From Gammaproteobacteria bacterium (GTDB lineage: Bacteria; Pseudomonadota; Gammaproteobacteria; Burkholderiales; Gallionellaceae), in NCBI GenBank assembly GCA_018813765.1, contig JAHJBC010000001.1, forward strand, positions 124,001 through 188,000: 64,000 nucleotides of DNA, read 5' to 3'. The notes beneath the pieces were generated by a model. It ran no database searches, was not told where the DNA came from, and saw nothing but the letters and a program-made list of their open reading frames with translations. This document shows positions 42,451 to 51,416 of the stretch, piece after piece. The first letter of the stretch is position 1. Each line of letters starts with the position of its first letter. The position numbers and the translations under genes were made by a program.

Positions 42451-43806
42451 ATGTTTGAGAAGATCCTCATCGCCAATCGCGGCGAGATCGCGTTGCGCAT
42501 CCAGCGCGCCTGTCGCGAGATGGGCATCAAGACCGTCGCCGTGCATTCCGAAGCGGATGCCGAGGCCAAGTATGTGAAGTTGGCGGACGAGTCCGTGTGT
42601 ATCGGCCCGGCACCATCCAGCCTGAGTTACCTGCATGTGCCCGCCATCATCAGCGCGGCGGAAGTGACCGACGCACAGGCCATCCACCCCGGCTACGGTT
42701 TCCTTTCCGAGAACGCCGACTTTTCCGAGCGTTGCGAAAAGTCCGGTTTCGTCTTCATCGGCCCGCGCGCCGAGACCATCCGCCTGATGGGCGACAAGGT
42801 CTCCGCCAAGAGCGCGATGAAGAAGGCGGGCGTGCCCTGTGTGCCCGGCGTCGAAGGTGCCTTGCCGGACGACCCGGCCGAGATCATCAGGATTGCCAAG
42901 CACATCGGCTACCCGGTCATCATCAAGGCCTCGGGCGGCGGCGGCGGACGCGGCATGCGTGTGGTGCACACCGAAGCGGCGCTGATCAACGCGGTGACCA
43001 TGACCAGGACCGAAGCGCAGGCAGCCTTCAACAATCCCATGGTGTACATGGAGAAGTTCCTCGAGAACCCGCGCCATATCGAGATCCAGATTCTGGCCGA
43101 CCAGCACGGCAATGCGGTGTACCTGGGCGAGCGCGACTGCTCCATGCAGCGCCGCCACCAGAAGATCATCGAGGAAGCCCCGGCGCCGCATCTCAATAGC
43201 AAGCTGCGTGACAAGATCGGCGAGCGTTGTGCCGAAGCCTGCCGCAAGATCGGCTATCGCGGTGCGGGCACGTTCGAGTTCCTGTACGAGAACGACGAGT
43301 TCTACTTCATCGAGATGAACACGCGCGTGCAGGTCGAACACCCGGTCACCGAGATGATCACCGGCGTGGACATCGTGCAGATGCAGATCCGCATCGCGGC
43401 AGGCGAAAAGATGGCGCTACGCCAGAAGGACATCCAGTTCCGCGGCCATGCCGTCGAATGCCGCGTCAACGCAGAGCACCCGTACACCTTCGTGCCTTCG
43501 CCCGGACGCATCACCAACTGGCATGTGCCCGGCGGCCCCGGCATCCGCGTCGATTCGCACGTGTATAACAACTACTTCATCCCGCCGCATTACGACTCGA
43601 TGATCGGCAAGATCATCGCTTACGGCGACACGCGCGACCAAGCCATCGCCCGCATGCGCACCGCTTTGTCAGAGATGGTGGTGGAAGGCATCAACACCAA
43701 TATCCCGTTGCACCAGGAGTTGATGAACGACGCCGCATTCATTCGCGGCGGCACCAGCATCCATTATCTGGAACACAAGCTGGCGGAAAAAGCCAAGGCT
43801 AAATAA
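42451..43806 (+). CDS. accC: Acetyl-CoA carboxylase biotin carboxylase subunit
   Basis: A 451-residue ATP-grasp biotin carboxylase. It begins [25 protein letters not shown]. The glycine-rich ATP loop is [14 protein letters not shown]; other marks are [30 protein letters not shown] and [14 protein letters not shown] at 42451 gives the normal family length. An ATG at 42397 would add 18 unlikely residues. prmA starts three bases after its stop. Confidence 0.96.
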   Translation: MFEKILIANRGEIALRIQRACREMGIKTVAVHSEADAEAKYVKLADESVCIGPAPSSLSYLHVPAIISAAEVTDAQAIHPGYGFLSENADFSERCEKSGFVFIGPRAETIRLMGDKVSAKSAMKKAGVPCVPGVEGALPDDPAEIIRIAKHIGYPVIIKASGGGGGRGMRVVHTEAALINAVTMTRTEAQAAFNNPMVYMEKFLENPRHIEIQILADQHGNAVYLGERDCSMQRRHQKIIEEAPAPHLNSKLRDKIGERCAEACRKIGYRGAGTFEFLYENDEFYFIEMNTRVQVEHPVTEMITGVDIVQMQIRIAAGEKMALRQKDIQFRGHAVECRVNAEHPYTFVPSPGRITNWHVPGGPGIRVDSHVYNNYFIPPHYDSMIGKIIAYGDTRDQAIARMRTALSEMVVEGINTNIPLHQELMNDAAFIRGGTSIHYLEHKLAEKAKAK

Positions 43807-43809
43807 CCC

Positions 43810-44700
43810 ATGTCCTGGCTTACGCTGTCGGTGACCGCCTCCGCCGACTACGCTGAGGCCTTGAGCGAGGCGCTGCTGGCCCACGGCGCGCTGTCGGTCG
43901 ACATGCTCGATGCGGACGCCGACACGCCCGATGAGCAGGCCATCTTCGGCGAGCCAGGCGAACCGACCTCCTCCGTCTGGCAACACAATCTCGTCAACGC
44001 CCTGTTCGAAAGCAATGTCGATGTGGCGAATGTGCTGCAAGCCTGCTGCACAGAACTCGGCCTGGCCGCACTCCCACAACACAAGATCGAAACACTGGAA
44101 GAGAACGACTGGGTGCGGCTGACGCAGTCGCAGTTCGACCCCATCCGCATCAGCGACCGCCTGTGGATCGTGCCGACCTGGCACGAACCGACCGACCTCA
44201 ACGCCATCAACATCGCGCTCGACCCCGGCCTCGCCTTCGGCACCGGCAGCCATCCCACCACGCGGCTCTGCCTGCGCTGGCTGGACGGCAATATCAAGGG
44301 TGGCGAGAGCGTACTCGATTACGGCTGCGGTTCCGGCATCCTCGCCATCGCCGCAATGAAACTGGGCGCGGGCAGCGCCATCGGTGTCGACGTGGATGCG
44401 CAGGCCGTGGTCGCCAGCCGCGACAACGCCGCAGCCAACCAGGTGCAGGCCGACTTCTATCTGCCCGATGGCGTCGCGCTCGCCCAATTCGATGTCGTCG
44501 TCGCCAACATCCTCACCAATCCGCTGCGCGCGCTCGCCCCGCTGCTGGCGAATGCCACGAAGTCTGGCGGCCGCATCGTGCTTTCCGGCATTCTCGCCGA
44601 GCAGGCCGATGAAGTGATGCGCATCTACGCGCAATGGTTTGACCTCGCGCCCGCTGTGCTGGAAGATGGCTGGTGTTGTCTGTCCGGTGTCAAACGATGA
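43810..44700 (+). CDS. prmA: Ribosomal protein L11 methyltransferase
   Basis: A 296-residue SAM-dependent enzyme that trimethylates amino groups of ribosomal protein L11. The methyltransferase motifs are VLDYGCGSGILAIAA (motif I), IGVDVDAQAVVASRDN and VVANILTNPLRALAP (motif IV-like). DPGLAFGTGSHPTTRLCL is specific to PrmA. The N-terminal WLTLSVTASADYAEALSEALL is the L11-binding part. It is three bases after accC and overlaps the next gene by four bases. Confidence 0.95.
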   Translation: MSWLTLSVTASADYAEALSEALLAHGALSVDMLDADADTPDEQAIFGEPGEPTSSVWQHNLVNALFESNVDVANVLQACCTELGLAALPQHKIETLEENDWVRLTQSQFDPIRISDRLWIVPTWHEPTDLNAINIALDPGLAFGTGSHPTTRLCLRWLDGNIKGGESVLDYGCGSGILAIAAMKLGAGSAIGVDVDAQAVVASRDNAAANQVQADFYLPDGVALAQFDVVVANILTNPLRALAPLLANATKSGGRIVLSGILAEQADEVMRIYAQWFDLAPAVLEDGWCCLSGVKR

Positions 44701-45539
44701 GCGAAGTCACCCAATGCCCCAAATGCGCCACCCGCTTCAAGGTGACTGCGGCGCAACTCGAAGCGCACGACGGTCTGGTGCGCTGCGGGCGTTGCCATGA
44801 GGTGTTCGACGCCAGCAAACACTTGCACGACGACGAACCCAGCCCGCAACTCAGCCTGCCCATCGAACCCGAGCCGCAGATCGAGGAACTCTCCCCCAAA
44901 GCGCATCAAAGTCCGGAAGATTTCCTGTTCGGGACGCCGCAAGGGCCCGACCTGACACCCATCCCCGGCATTCATGGGCTGGAAGAAGAGACCACCACGC
45001 TGGCACAACGAGTCAGGATATTGGAAGAACTGACCGATGAAGTGCAGGAGCCATCAGCGAACAAGACCGGATGGATGGGCTTTCTGGTGATTCTGTTGCT
45101 GGCCCTTTCGCTGTCCGCGCAGGCAGCTTTCTACTTCCGCGTTGAACTCGCCGCGCGCCTGCCGGGACTCAAACCCCTGCTGGCCGAATACTGCCTTCTG
45201 CTCGACTGCACCGTCGCTCTGCCGCAAAAAATCGAGTTGATCGCCATCGAGTCATCGGAACTGGCTTCAGACCCCAATCAGGCCAACGTGGTCATGTTGA
45301 ATGCGCTGATCCATAACCGCGCCGCCTATACCCAAGCCTATCCCAGCCTTGAACTCACGCTCACCGACACACAGGACCAGCCGCTGGCACGGCGCGTGTT
45401 CGGCCCAGCGGATTACCTGAAGCCCGGCACCGACGCAGCCGCCGGCATTCCCACCAACCGCGACCTAGACATCAAACTGCGGCTGGACACGACCGACCTC
45501 AAGCCGTCGGGGTATCGTTTGTTCCTGTTTTATCCGTAA
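44697..45539 (+). CDS. Zinc-ribbon and DUF3426 membrane protein
   Basis: A 280-residue protein. The N-terminal zinc ribbon of MJ0042 type is TQCPKCATRFKV...VRCGRCHEVFDA (two CxxC pairs). An acidic/Pro linker follows, then one transmembrane helix (about residues 123-144) and a C-terminal beta domain of DUF3426 (NVVMLNALIHNRAAYTQAYPSLELTLTDTQDQPLARRVF). It is a common neighbour of prmA in betaproteobacteria; the function is unknown. Its ATG overlaps the prmA stop (ATGA), so it is coupled to prmA. Confidence 0.9.
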   Translation: MSEVTQCPKCATRFKVTAAQLEAHDGLVRCGRCHEVFDASKHLHDDEPSPQLSLPIEPEPQIEELSPKAHQSPEDFLFGTPQGPDLTPIPGIHGLEEETTTLAQRVRILEELTDEVQEPSANKTGWMGFLVILLLALSLSAQAAFYFRVELAARLPGLKPLLAEYCLLLDCTVALPQKIELIAIESSELASDPNQANVVMLNALIHNRAAYTQAYPSLELTLTDTQDQPLARRVFGPADYLKPGTDAAAGIPTNRDLDIKLRLDTTDLKPSGYRLFLFYP

Positions 45540-45594
45540 AGACCCTGGTAGGGCACGTCCATTTCTGCCCGCCCGCCCTTTCCACGACTTCCGG

Positions 45595-45600
45595 TATAAT
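45595..45600 (+). promoter_or_regulatory. Candidate -10 box of the gcv operon
   Basis: A perfect TATAAT lies 17 bases upstream of the first glycine aptamer, so transcription would start near 45607, just before the riboswitch. No good -35 hexamer is visible 16-18 bases upstream, so activator help is possible. Confidence 0.5.
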
Positions 45601-45616
45601 CCTCCCGCCGTTCAAA

Positions 45617-45784
45617 CCGACTGGGAGAGCGTGCCGACTCAAGGCACCGCCGAAGGCGCAATACCCGAAACCGCTCAGGCTCATGAACCAGTCGGAACAG
45701 GCAAATCTGGAGAGCGCTGTTAAGTCAGCCACCGAAGGGGCACACGGCATTTGCCGCAATCTCTCAGGTACCAAGGACAGATGG
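45617..45784 (+). promoter_or_regulatory. Tandem glycine riboswitch (two aptamers)
   Basis: Two glycine aptamers of the gcvT class lie in tandem upstream of gcvT. Aptamer 1 (45617-45695) has a perfect 8-base P1 helix CCGACTGG/CCAGTCGG, and conserved GGGAGAGC, GCCGAAGGCGC and CTCAGG segments. Aptamer 2 (about 45700-45784) has GGAGAGC, CACCGAAGGGGCA, AATCTCTCAGGTACC and GGACAGAT. The linker is only about seven bases. Glycine binding typically raises expression of the downstream cleavage genes, consistent with the operon that follows. Confidence 0.95.
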
Positions 45785-45814
45785 GGGCGAGGCTATGTGG
45801 CCTCGCCCTTTTTT
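45785..45814 (+). terminator. Intrinsic terminator of the glycine riboswitch
   Basis: A perfect 8-base stem GGGCGAGG/CCTCGCCC (45785-45792 with 45801-45808) with an 8-base loop is followed at once by six T residues. It starts directly after aptamer 2 and ends 17 bases before gcvT's ATG. It is the likely expression platform: glycine binding should prevent its formation. Confidence 0.9.
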
Positions 45815-45831
45815 ATGTGCGGAAAGCGGCC

Positions 45832-46923
45832 ATGACAACTCTCAAACAGACTCCCTTGAATGCAGCCCACCGCGCCATGGGTGCCAAGATGGTGGATTTC
45901 GGCGGCTGGGACATGCCGGTCAACTACGGTTCGCAGATCGACGAACACCACCAGGTGCGCAACGACTGCGGCATGTTCGACGTGTGCCACATGCGCGTGG
46001 TGGATGCCAAGGGCGACGGCGTGCGCGCCTTCCTGCGCTACCTGCTGGCGAACAACGCCGACAAGATCACCGTGCCCGGCAAGGCGCTGTACTCCGCGAT
46101 GCTGCGTCCGAACGGCGGCGTGATCGACGATCTCATCATCTATTTCATGACCGAACAGTGGTTCCGCATCGTGGTGAACGCAGGCACGGCGGACAAGGAT
46201 ATTGCGTGGATGAGGGAGCAGGCTGCCAAGGCGGCACCGCAACTCACCATCACTTCGCGCGACGATCTGGCGATGGTCGCGATACAGGGACCGAACGCAC
46301 GCGCCAAGGTGTGGGAAGTGCTGCCGCAGACCAAGGCCGCGACCGAAAATCTGGTGAACTTCCAGGCTGCCGATTGCGGCGAGTATTTCGTGGCACGCAC
46401 CGGCTACACCGGCGAGGACGGTTTCGAGGTGATGTTGCCGAAGGAGAAGGTGGAGAAGTTCTGGTATGACCTGAGCAAGGTCGGCGTCAAACCCATCGGC
46501 CTCGGCGCGCGCGACACGCTGCGTCTGGAAGCGGGCATGAACCTGTACGGCCAGGACATGGACGAGACGGTCGGCCCGCTGGAATCCGGCCTCGGCTGGA
46601 CGGTGGACCTGAAGAGCGATCGCGACTTCATCGGCAAGGCTGCGCTGCTGGCCAATCCGCCGACGAAGAAACTGGCCGGTCTGGTGCTGCTTGATCGCGG
46701 CGTGTTGCGCGGCCACCAGAAAGTAAAGACGCCACACGGCGACGGCGAGATCACCAGCGGCACCTTCTCGCCCACGCTGGAAAAATCCATTGCGCTGGCG
46801 CGCGTGCCGAACGGCGTGCAGATCGGCGACACCGTGCAGGTCGAGATCCGCGACAAGTTGCTGAACGCAAAAGTAGTGAAGTATCCGTTTGCGCGCAACG
46901 GTAAAGCTGTTGCGAGCTGGTAG
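45832..46923 (+). CDS. gcvT: Aminomethyltransferase (glycine cleavage T protein)
   Basis: A 363-residue T protein that passes the aminomethyl carbon from lipoylated GcvH to tetrahydrofolate, releasing ammonia. Family marks are [14 protein letters not shown] near the N terminus, MFDVCHM with the conserved Asp, [10 protein letters not shown], and [21 protein letters not shown]. The ATG at 45832 is just after the riboswitch terminator; longer in-frame starts lie inside the riboswitch and are rejected. It is the first gene of gcvT-gcvH-gcvPA-tpx-gcvPB. Confidence 0.96.
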   Translation: MTTLKQTPLNAAHRAMGAKMVDFGGWDMPVNYGSQIDEHHQVRNDCGMFDVCHMRVVDAKGDGVRAFLRYLLANNADKITVPGKALYSAMLRPNGGVIDDLIIYFMTEQWFRIVVNAGTADKDIAWMREQAAKAAPQLTITSRDDLAMVAIQGPNARAKVWEVLPQTKAATENLVNFQAADCGEYFVARTGYTGEDGFEVMLPKEKVEKFWYDLSKVGVKPIGLGARDTLRLEAGMNLYGQDMDETVGPLESGLGWTVDLKSDRDFIGKAALLANPPTKKLAGLVLLDRGVLRGHQKVKTPHGDGEITSGTFSPTLEKSIALARVPNGVQIGDTVQVEIRDKLLNAKVVKYPFARNGKAVASW

Positions 46924-46976
46924 CCAGTAGCGGGTAGCTTGTAGCTCTTGTGGCCGCGTGAAGCGCGACCCGCTTG

Positions 46977-47008
46977 GCTACCAGCTACATGCCACAAGCT
47001 ACCAGCTA
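46977..47008. repeat. Short repeats in the gcvT-gcvH spacer
   Basis: GCTACCAGCTA occurs twice (46977-46987, 46998-47008), and its inverse occurs at 47471-47481 in the next spacer. The 113-base gap also holds GTAGCTTGTAGC and GCCACAAGCTAC, which can pair. The spacer thus carries a nested hairpin of TAGC-rich repeats before gcvH's ribosome site AAGGAG. Confidence 0.6.
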
Positions 47009-47036
47009 AAATCGAATTACTAAAAAGGAGAATTGA

Positions 47037-47426
47037 ATGAGCAACCCATCCAACCTGAAATACACCACCACACACGAGTGGGTGAAGACCGAAGCCGACG
47101 GCACGATCACGATCGGCATCACCGACCATGCGCAGGAGTTGCTGGGCGACATGGTGTTCGTCGAGGCACCGGCGGTCGGCCGCAAGCTGAAGGCCAAGGA
47201 AGAATGCGCCGTGGTGGAATCAGTGAAGGCCGCAGCGGATGTTTACGCACCCGTCTCCGGCAACGTAACTGCCGCCAACACCGAGCTGGATGGCGCACCG
47301 CAAAAGCTCAACGAAGAGCCGTACGGCGCATGGATATTCAAAATGAAGCCGGACAATGCTGCCGATGTCGCGGCGCTGCTGGATGCGGCTGCTTATCAGG
47401 CTGTAGTGGACAGCGAAGCGCATTGA
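47037..47426 (+). CDS. gcvH: Glycine cleavage system H protein
   Basis: A 129-residue lipoyl carrier that shuttles the aminomethyl group between P, T and L proteins. The lipoylated Lys is Lys64 in [14 protein letters not shown]. The rest matches GcvH ([46 protein letters not shown]). ATG at 47037 has AAGGAG upstream. Spacers on both sides contain TAGC-rich repeats. Confidence 0.96.
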   Translation: MSNPSNLKYTTTHEWVKTEADGTITIGITDHAQELLGDMVFVEAPAVGRKLKAKEECAVVESVKAAADVYAPVSGNVTAANTELDGAPQKLNEEPYGAWIFKMKPDNAADVAALLDAAAYQAVVDSEAH

Positions 47427-47428
47427 GG

Positions 47429-47554
47429 CAGTCGTTAGTCGCTAGACTTTAGTCGTTAGTTATACCAGAGTAGCTGGTAGCACCAGCTAACGACTAGTAA
47501 CTAGCAACTGCCATTGCCTCTAACTATCAACTAACGACTAGCTACTAACGACTG
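47429..47554. repeat. Inverted repeat filling the gcvH-gcvPA spacer
   Basis: The left arm CAGTCGTTAGTCGCTAG (47429-47445) is the inverse of 47538-47554 with one mismatch in 17. Between them lie TTAGTCGTTAGTTA, a perfect hairpin TAGCTGG-TAGCA-CCAGCTA (47471-47489) and more TAGC/CTAAC words. The whole 131-base spacer is built of such short repeats. The right arm ends three bases before gcvPA's ATG, with no Shine-Dalgarno in between. Confidence 0.75.
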
Positions 47555-47557
47555 ATT

Positions 47558-48976
47558 ATGCCCTTCATTCCCCATTCCGAAACCGACATCCGCGAGATGC
47601 TTGCCAGCATCGGCGCTGCAAACATCGACGCACTGTTCGACGAGATCCCGCCCGCGCTGCGCAGCGGCAAGCTGACCCAGGTGCCTGCGGGCATGAACGA
47701 GATGCAGGTGACGCGTCTGATGGGCGAGCGCGCGGCGCAGGATGCGCCGCTTCTCAACTTCATCGGCGCCGGGGCGTACGAGCATCACATCCCGTCCGCC
47801 GTGTGGCAGATCGTCACGCGCGGCGAGTTCTACACCGCCTACACGCCGTACCAGGCCGAAGCCAGCCAGGGCACGCTACAGGTGCTGTATGAATACCAGA
47901 CCATGATGGCCTCGCTCACCGGCATGGACGTGTCCAACGCCAGCCTGTATGACGGCGCCTCCGGCCTGGCCGAGGCGATCCTGATGGCGGTGCGCGCGCA
48001 CAAGACATCGCGCAAGGTGTTGTTGCCCGCGACCGTCTCTCCCATCTATCGCAGCGTGGCGCACAGCATCGTCAGGATGCAGGACATCGAGCTGATCGAT
48101 ATCCCCTTCGATGCCGCCAGTGGCACCATCGATATGAAAGCGTTGCAGCAGCACGCGGGCAGCGACATCGCCGCGTTGGTCATCCCGCAGCCGAATTTCT
48201 TCGGTGCGCTGGAAGATGTGGATGCGTTGACCGACTGGGCGCACGCCAACAACGCACTGGCCATCGCGCTGGTGAACCCGCTGACGCTGGCCTTGCTGAA
48301 AGCGCCGGGAAACTGGGGCAGCCTCCCTCACCCCAACCCTCTCCCGGGGGGAGAGGGGGCAAACGCCGCGCTGCGCGCCCAAAGTCCTTCTGGGGCAGAC
48401 ATTGCGGTCGGTGACGGCCAGCCTTTGGGCTCGCCGCTCTCCAGCGGCGGACCGTACTTCGGCTTCATGTGCTGCAAGCAGGCGCTGGTGCGCCAGATGC
48501 CGGGGCGCATCATCGGCCGCACCGTGGACCTGGAAGGCAAGCCGGGTTTCACCCTCACGCTGCAGGCTCGCGAGCAACATATCCGCCGCGCCAAGGCCAC
48601 CTCCAACATCTGCTCCAACCAGGGACTGATGGTCACCGCCGCCACCGTCCACATGGCGTTGCTGGGCCGCGACGGACTGCGCCGCGTCGCGGCGGCCTCG
48701 CATGCCAACACCGCCCAGCTTTCGGTGCAGGCCGCAGGCGTGCATGGCGTGAAGCGGCTGTTCAATTCCCCGCACTTCCACGAGGTCGTGCTGCACCTGC
48801 CCAAACCGTCCGCAGAAGTACTGGCGAAGATGCAGGAGCAGGGCGTGCTGGGCGGCTTCGATTTGCAACCGCACTACCCGCAGCTCGGCAACGCTATCCT
48901 AGTGTGCGCGACCGAGACCAAGACCAGTGACGACATCGAAAAATACGTGGCAGCCCTGCGCCACGCCCTCAACTAG
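47558..48976 (+). CDS. gcvPA: Glycine dehydrogenase (decarboxylating) subunit 1, with repeat insertion
   Basis: A 472-residue alpha subunit of the split P protein. Marks are [66 protein letters not shown], and [24 protein letters not shown]. With GcvPB it forms the PLP enzyme decarboxylating glycine. A 25-residue stretch (residues 255-279, [13 protein letters not shown]...QSPSG) lies where related proteins run directly from PGxxG to ADIxVG. The stretch contains the hairpin repeat 48325-48360. The insertion keeps the frame. The active site is formed mainly by the B subunit. tpx follows after 12 bases. Confidence 0.94.
   Translation: MPFIPHSETDIREMLASIGAANIDALFDEIPPALRSGKLTQVPAGMNEMQVTRLMGERAAQDAPLLNFIGAGAYEHHIPSAVWQIVTRGEFYTAYTPYQAEASQGTLQVLYEYQTMMASLTGMDVSNASLYDGASGLAEAILMAVRAHKTSRKVLLPATVSPIYRSVAHSIVRMQDIELIDIPFDAASGTIDMKALQQHAGSDIAALVIPQPNFFGALEDVDALTDWAHANNALAIALVNPLTLALLKAPGNWGSLPHPNPLPGGEGANAALRAQSPSGADIAVGDGQPLGSPLSSGGPYFGFMCCKQALVRQMPGRIIGRTVDLEGKPGFTLTLQAREQHIRRAKATSNICSNQGLMVTAATVHMALLGRDGLRRVAAASHANTAQLSVQAAGVHGVKRLFNSPHFHEVVLHLPKPSAEVLAKMQEQGVLGGFDLQPHYPQLGNAILVCATETKTSDDIEKYVAALRHALN
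48325..48360. repeat. GC-rich hairpin repeat inside gcvPA
   Basis: CCCTCACCCCAACCCTCTCC then CGGGGGGAGAGGGGG, the same family as 22924-22964. It is read through in the gcvPA frame as [12 protein letters not shown]. The surrounding 75-base stretch (48320-48394) is extra relative to the family. CTGGGGCAG occurs on both sides (48313-48321, 48390-48398), which could be a target duplication or coincidence. Confidence 0.8.
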
Positions 48977-48988
48977 CAGGAGACAACC

Positions 48989-49510
48989 ATGAGCAAAGAA
49001 ACCGTCAACAAATCCGCAGTCACATTGGGTGGCGCGCCCGTCACGCTGTACGGGACCTTCCCCTCCGTCGGCCAGGTTGCGCCTGATTTCAAGCTGGTAG
49101 CCAAAGACCTGAAGGACGTGGGACTGAAGGACTTCGCGGGCAAGCGCAAGGTGCTGAACATCGTACCCAGCCTCGACACCGCCGTGTGCGCCACCTCCAC
49201 GCGCAAATTCAACGAGGCCGCCAGCAACCTCGAAAACACCGTGGTGCTGGTGATCTCCGCCGACCTGCCGTTCGCCATGAGCCGCTTCTGTGTGGCCGAA
49301 GGACTGGAGAACGTCGTCACGCTGTCTCTGATGCGCGGACGCGATTTCATGCGCAACTACGGCGTGAAGATCGCCGACTCCGCACTGGCCGGGGTGACCG
49401 CGCGCGCCGTGCTGGTGCTGGACGAGAACGACCGCATCCTGCATGCCGAGCTGGTGAGCGAAATCAAGAGCGAGCCGAATTACGATGCGGCGCTGGCGGC
49501 GTTGAAGTAG
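48989..49510 (+). CDS. tpx: Thiol peroxidase
   Basis: A 173-residue atypical 2-Cys peroxiredoxin that reduces hydroperoxides with thioredoxin. Peroxidatic Cys67 ([14 protein letters not shown]) and resolving Cys101 (RFCVAEGLE) have the 34-residue spacing of Tpx. The Thr and Arg of the active-site pocket are present. It is usually monocistronic; here it sits between gcvPA and gcvPB, 12 bases after the former and 21 before the latter, so it should be under the glycine riboswitch. Confidence 0.95.
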   Translation: MSKETVNKSAVTLGGAPVTLYGTFPSVGQVAPDFKLVAKDLKDVGLKDFAGKRKVLNIVPSLDTAVCATSTRKFNEAASNLENTVVLVISADLPFAMSRFCVAEGLENVVTLSLMRGRDFMRNYGVKIADSALAGVTARAVLVLDENDRILHAELVSEIKSEPNYDAALAALK

Positions 49511-49531
49511 CAATAGCAGAAAGGTGATCAT

Positions 49532-51010
49532 ATGTTGATTTTTGAACGCTCCCACCCCGGTCGCCGCAACGCGGCACAGTCGCCCGCGCACATCGCCGAC
49601 GTGACAGGCATCCCAGCCCACCTGCTGCGCAAGGAAGCGCCGCTGCTGCCCGAGGCGTCCGAGATGGATGTGGTGCGCCATTACACGCGGCTGTCGCAGA
49701 AAAACTTCTCCATCGACACCAATTTCTATCCGCTCGGCTCCTGCACCATGAAGTACAACCCGCGCGCCTGCAATTCGCTGGCGATGCTGCCGAACTTTTT
49801 GGCGCGCCATCCGTTCGCGCCGGACAGCACCGGCCAGGGATTCCTCGCCTGCCTGTATGACTTGCAAGAGATACTGAAGGACGTGACCGGCATGGCAGGA
49901 GTCAGCCTCACGCCGATGGCGGGCGCGCAGGGCGAGTTCGCGGGCATCGCGATGATCCGTGCTTACCACGACGCACGCGGCGACAAGGCGCGCAGCGAGA
50001 TCATCGTGCCGGATGCAGCGCACGGCACCAACCCGGCGACGGCGGTGATGTGCGGCTACACGGTGAAGGAGATCCCGACCGACGCCAACGGCGACGTGGA
50101 CCTCACTGCACTGCGCGCCGCCGTCGGCCCGCAGACCGCCGGACTGATGCTGACCAATCCTTCCACGCTGGGCGTGTTCGAGAAACGCATCACCGATATC
50201 AAGAACATCGTCAACGAGGCGGGCGGCCTGCTGTATTACGACGGCGCCAATCTCAACGCCATCCTCGGCAAGGTGAAACCGGGCGACATGGGCTTCGACG
50301 TGATTCACATGAACCTGCACAAGACCTTCTCCACGCCGCACGGCGGCGGCGGGCCGGGCGCGGGCGCGGTGGGCGTGGCCAAACGTCTGCTGCCGTTCAT
50401 GCCTATACCTCTGGTGGGCAAAGAGCCCTCACCCCAACCCTCTCCCAGTGGGAGAGGGAGCTCTTATCGGTGGCTGACCGAGCAGGACCTTCCGCAATCC
50501 ATCGGTCGCCTGTCCGGCTTCATGGGCAATGCGGGCGTGTTGCTGCGCGCCTATGTGTATGCGCGCATGCTGGGCGCAGAAGGCATGCACCGCGTGGCCG
50601 ATTTCGCCACGCTCAATGCCAACTACCTGATGGCGGAATTGCAGAAGGCCGGTTTCACCGTGGCCTTCCCGCAGCGCCGCGCCAGCCACGAGTTCATCGT
50701 GTCGGCCAAGGAGCTGAAGGACGCCACCGGCGTGTCCGCTATGGACATCGCCAAGCGCCTGCTGGACAAGGGCTTCCACGCGCCCACCACCTATTTCCCG
50801 ATGCTGGTGGCGGAATGCCTGCTGATCGAACCGACCGAGACCGAATCGAAGGAAGTGCTGGACAGCTTCGTCGCCGCGATGAAAGAGATACGCGAAGAGG
50901 CGTTCGCCGATGCCGCGATGGTGAAGGGCGCGCCCTACACCCAGCCGGTGCGCCGCCTCGACGACGTGAAGGCCGCGCGCGAGCTCGACCTGGTGTGGAA
51001 GGCAGCATGA
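49532..51010 (+). CDS. gcvPB: Glycine dehydrogenase (decarboxylating) subunit 2, with repeat insertion
   Basis: A 492-residue beta subunit of the split P protein carrying the PLP site. The PLP-Lys lies in [20 protein letters not shown]; other marks are [31 protein letters not shown] and [11 protein letters not shown]. Residues 299-310 ([12 protein letters not shown]) are encoded by a hairpin repeat read in frame, in a loop after [11 protein letters not shown]. The ATG has AAAGGTG upstream. The 96-residue membrane-protein gene starts within its stop codon. Confidence 0.95.
   Translation: MLIFERSHPGRRNAAQSPAHIADVTGIPAHLLRKEAPLLPEASEMDVVRHYTRLSQKNFSIDTNFYPLGSCTMKYNPRACNSLAMLPNFLARHPFAPDSTGQGFLACLYDLQEILKDVTGMAGVSLTPMAGAQGEFAGIAMIRAYHDARGDKARSEIIVPDAAHGTNPATAVMCGYTVKEIPTDANGDVDLTALRAAVGPQTAGLMLTNPSTLGVFEKRITDIKNIVNEAGGLLYYDGANLNAILGKVKPGDMGFDVIHMNLHKTFSTPHGGGGPGAGAVGVAKRLLPFMPIPLVGKEPSPQPSPSGRGSSYRWLTEQDLPQSIGRLSGFMGNAGVLLRAYVYARMLGAEGMHRVADFATLNANYLMAELQKAGFTVAFPQRRASHEFIVSAKELKDATGVSAMDIAKRLLDKGFHAPTTYFPMLVAECLLIEPTETESKEVLDSFVAAMKEIREEAFADAAMVKGAPYTQPVRRLDDVKAARELDLVWKAA
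50426..50461. repeat. GC-rich hairpin repeat inside gcvPB
   Basis: CCCTCACCCCAACCCTCTCC then CAGTGGGAGAGGGAGC, nearly identical to the gcvPA copy in its first 20 bases. It is in frame with gcvPB and adds about 12 residues in a surface-type loop. Confidence 0.82.
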
Positions 51011-51297
51011 TCCACAAGCGCATCATCGGTTTCCTCTGGCTGATACTCGGGGCGTTGTTCGTCTCCGTTGTGGCGATGAACATGGGCGGCCTGAGTACCC
51101 GCGCCATGATCGCGGGTTCTCTGATCAGCCTGGTCTTCTTTGCTGCCGGGGTCGCATTGCTGGCTAACGTGCGGCGCATGATTCCGCTTTACCTGACCTG
51201 TGCGGTACTGAGCCTGTTCACCTTCCCGATCGGCACGGTGGTCGGCGCCTATTATTTCTGGTATTACTTCACCATCGAAAAAATACATCCGAAGTAG
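51007..51297 (+). CDS. Small membrane protein coupled to gcvPB
   Basis: A 96-residue protein with three predicted helices (about 5-25, 33-53, 60-82) and a Tyr/Phe-rich C-terminus. Its ATG overlaps the gcvPB stop (ATGA), so it is the last gene of the gcv operon and translationally coupled. No family is recognised. It may have a membrane role unrelated to glycine. Confidence 0.78.
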   Translation: MIHKRIIGFLWLILGALFVSVVAMNMGGLSTRAMIAGSLISLVFFAAGVALLANVRRMIPLYLTCAVLSLFTFPIGTVVGAYYFWYYFTIEKIHPK

Positions 51298-51416
51298 GGG
51301 CTGGAGCGCTTCGATTTCGGGTATGAGGAGGATGCCGAAAGGCACGATCTCTTCCTGACGGGGAATTTCCGCATCCGATTCGGATATGATGCAGCCATTC
51401 ACACTCCGTGAGCATC

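Noticed and set aside
41860-43341. 493-codon frame antisense to accB/accC
   Set aside because: It is a shadow of accC. The sense-strand biotin carboxylase motifs are unambiguous.
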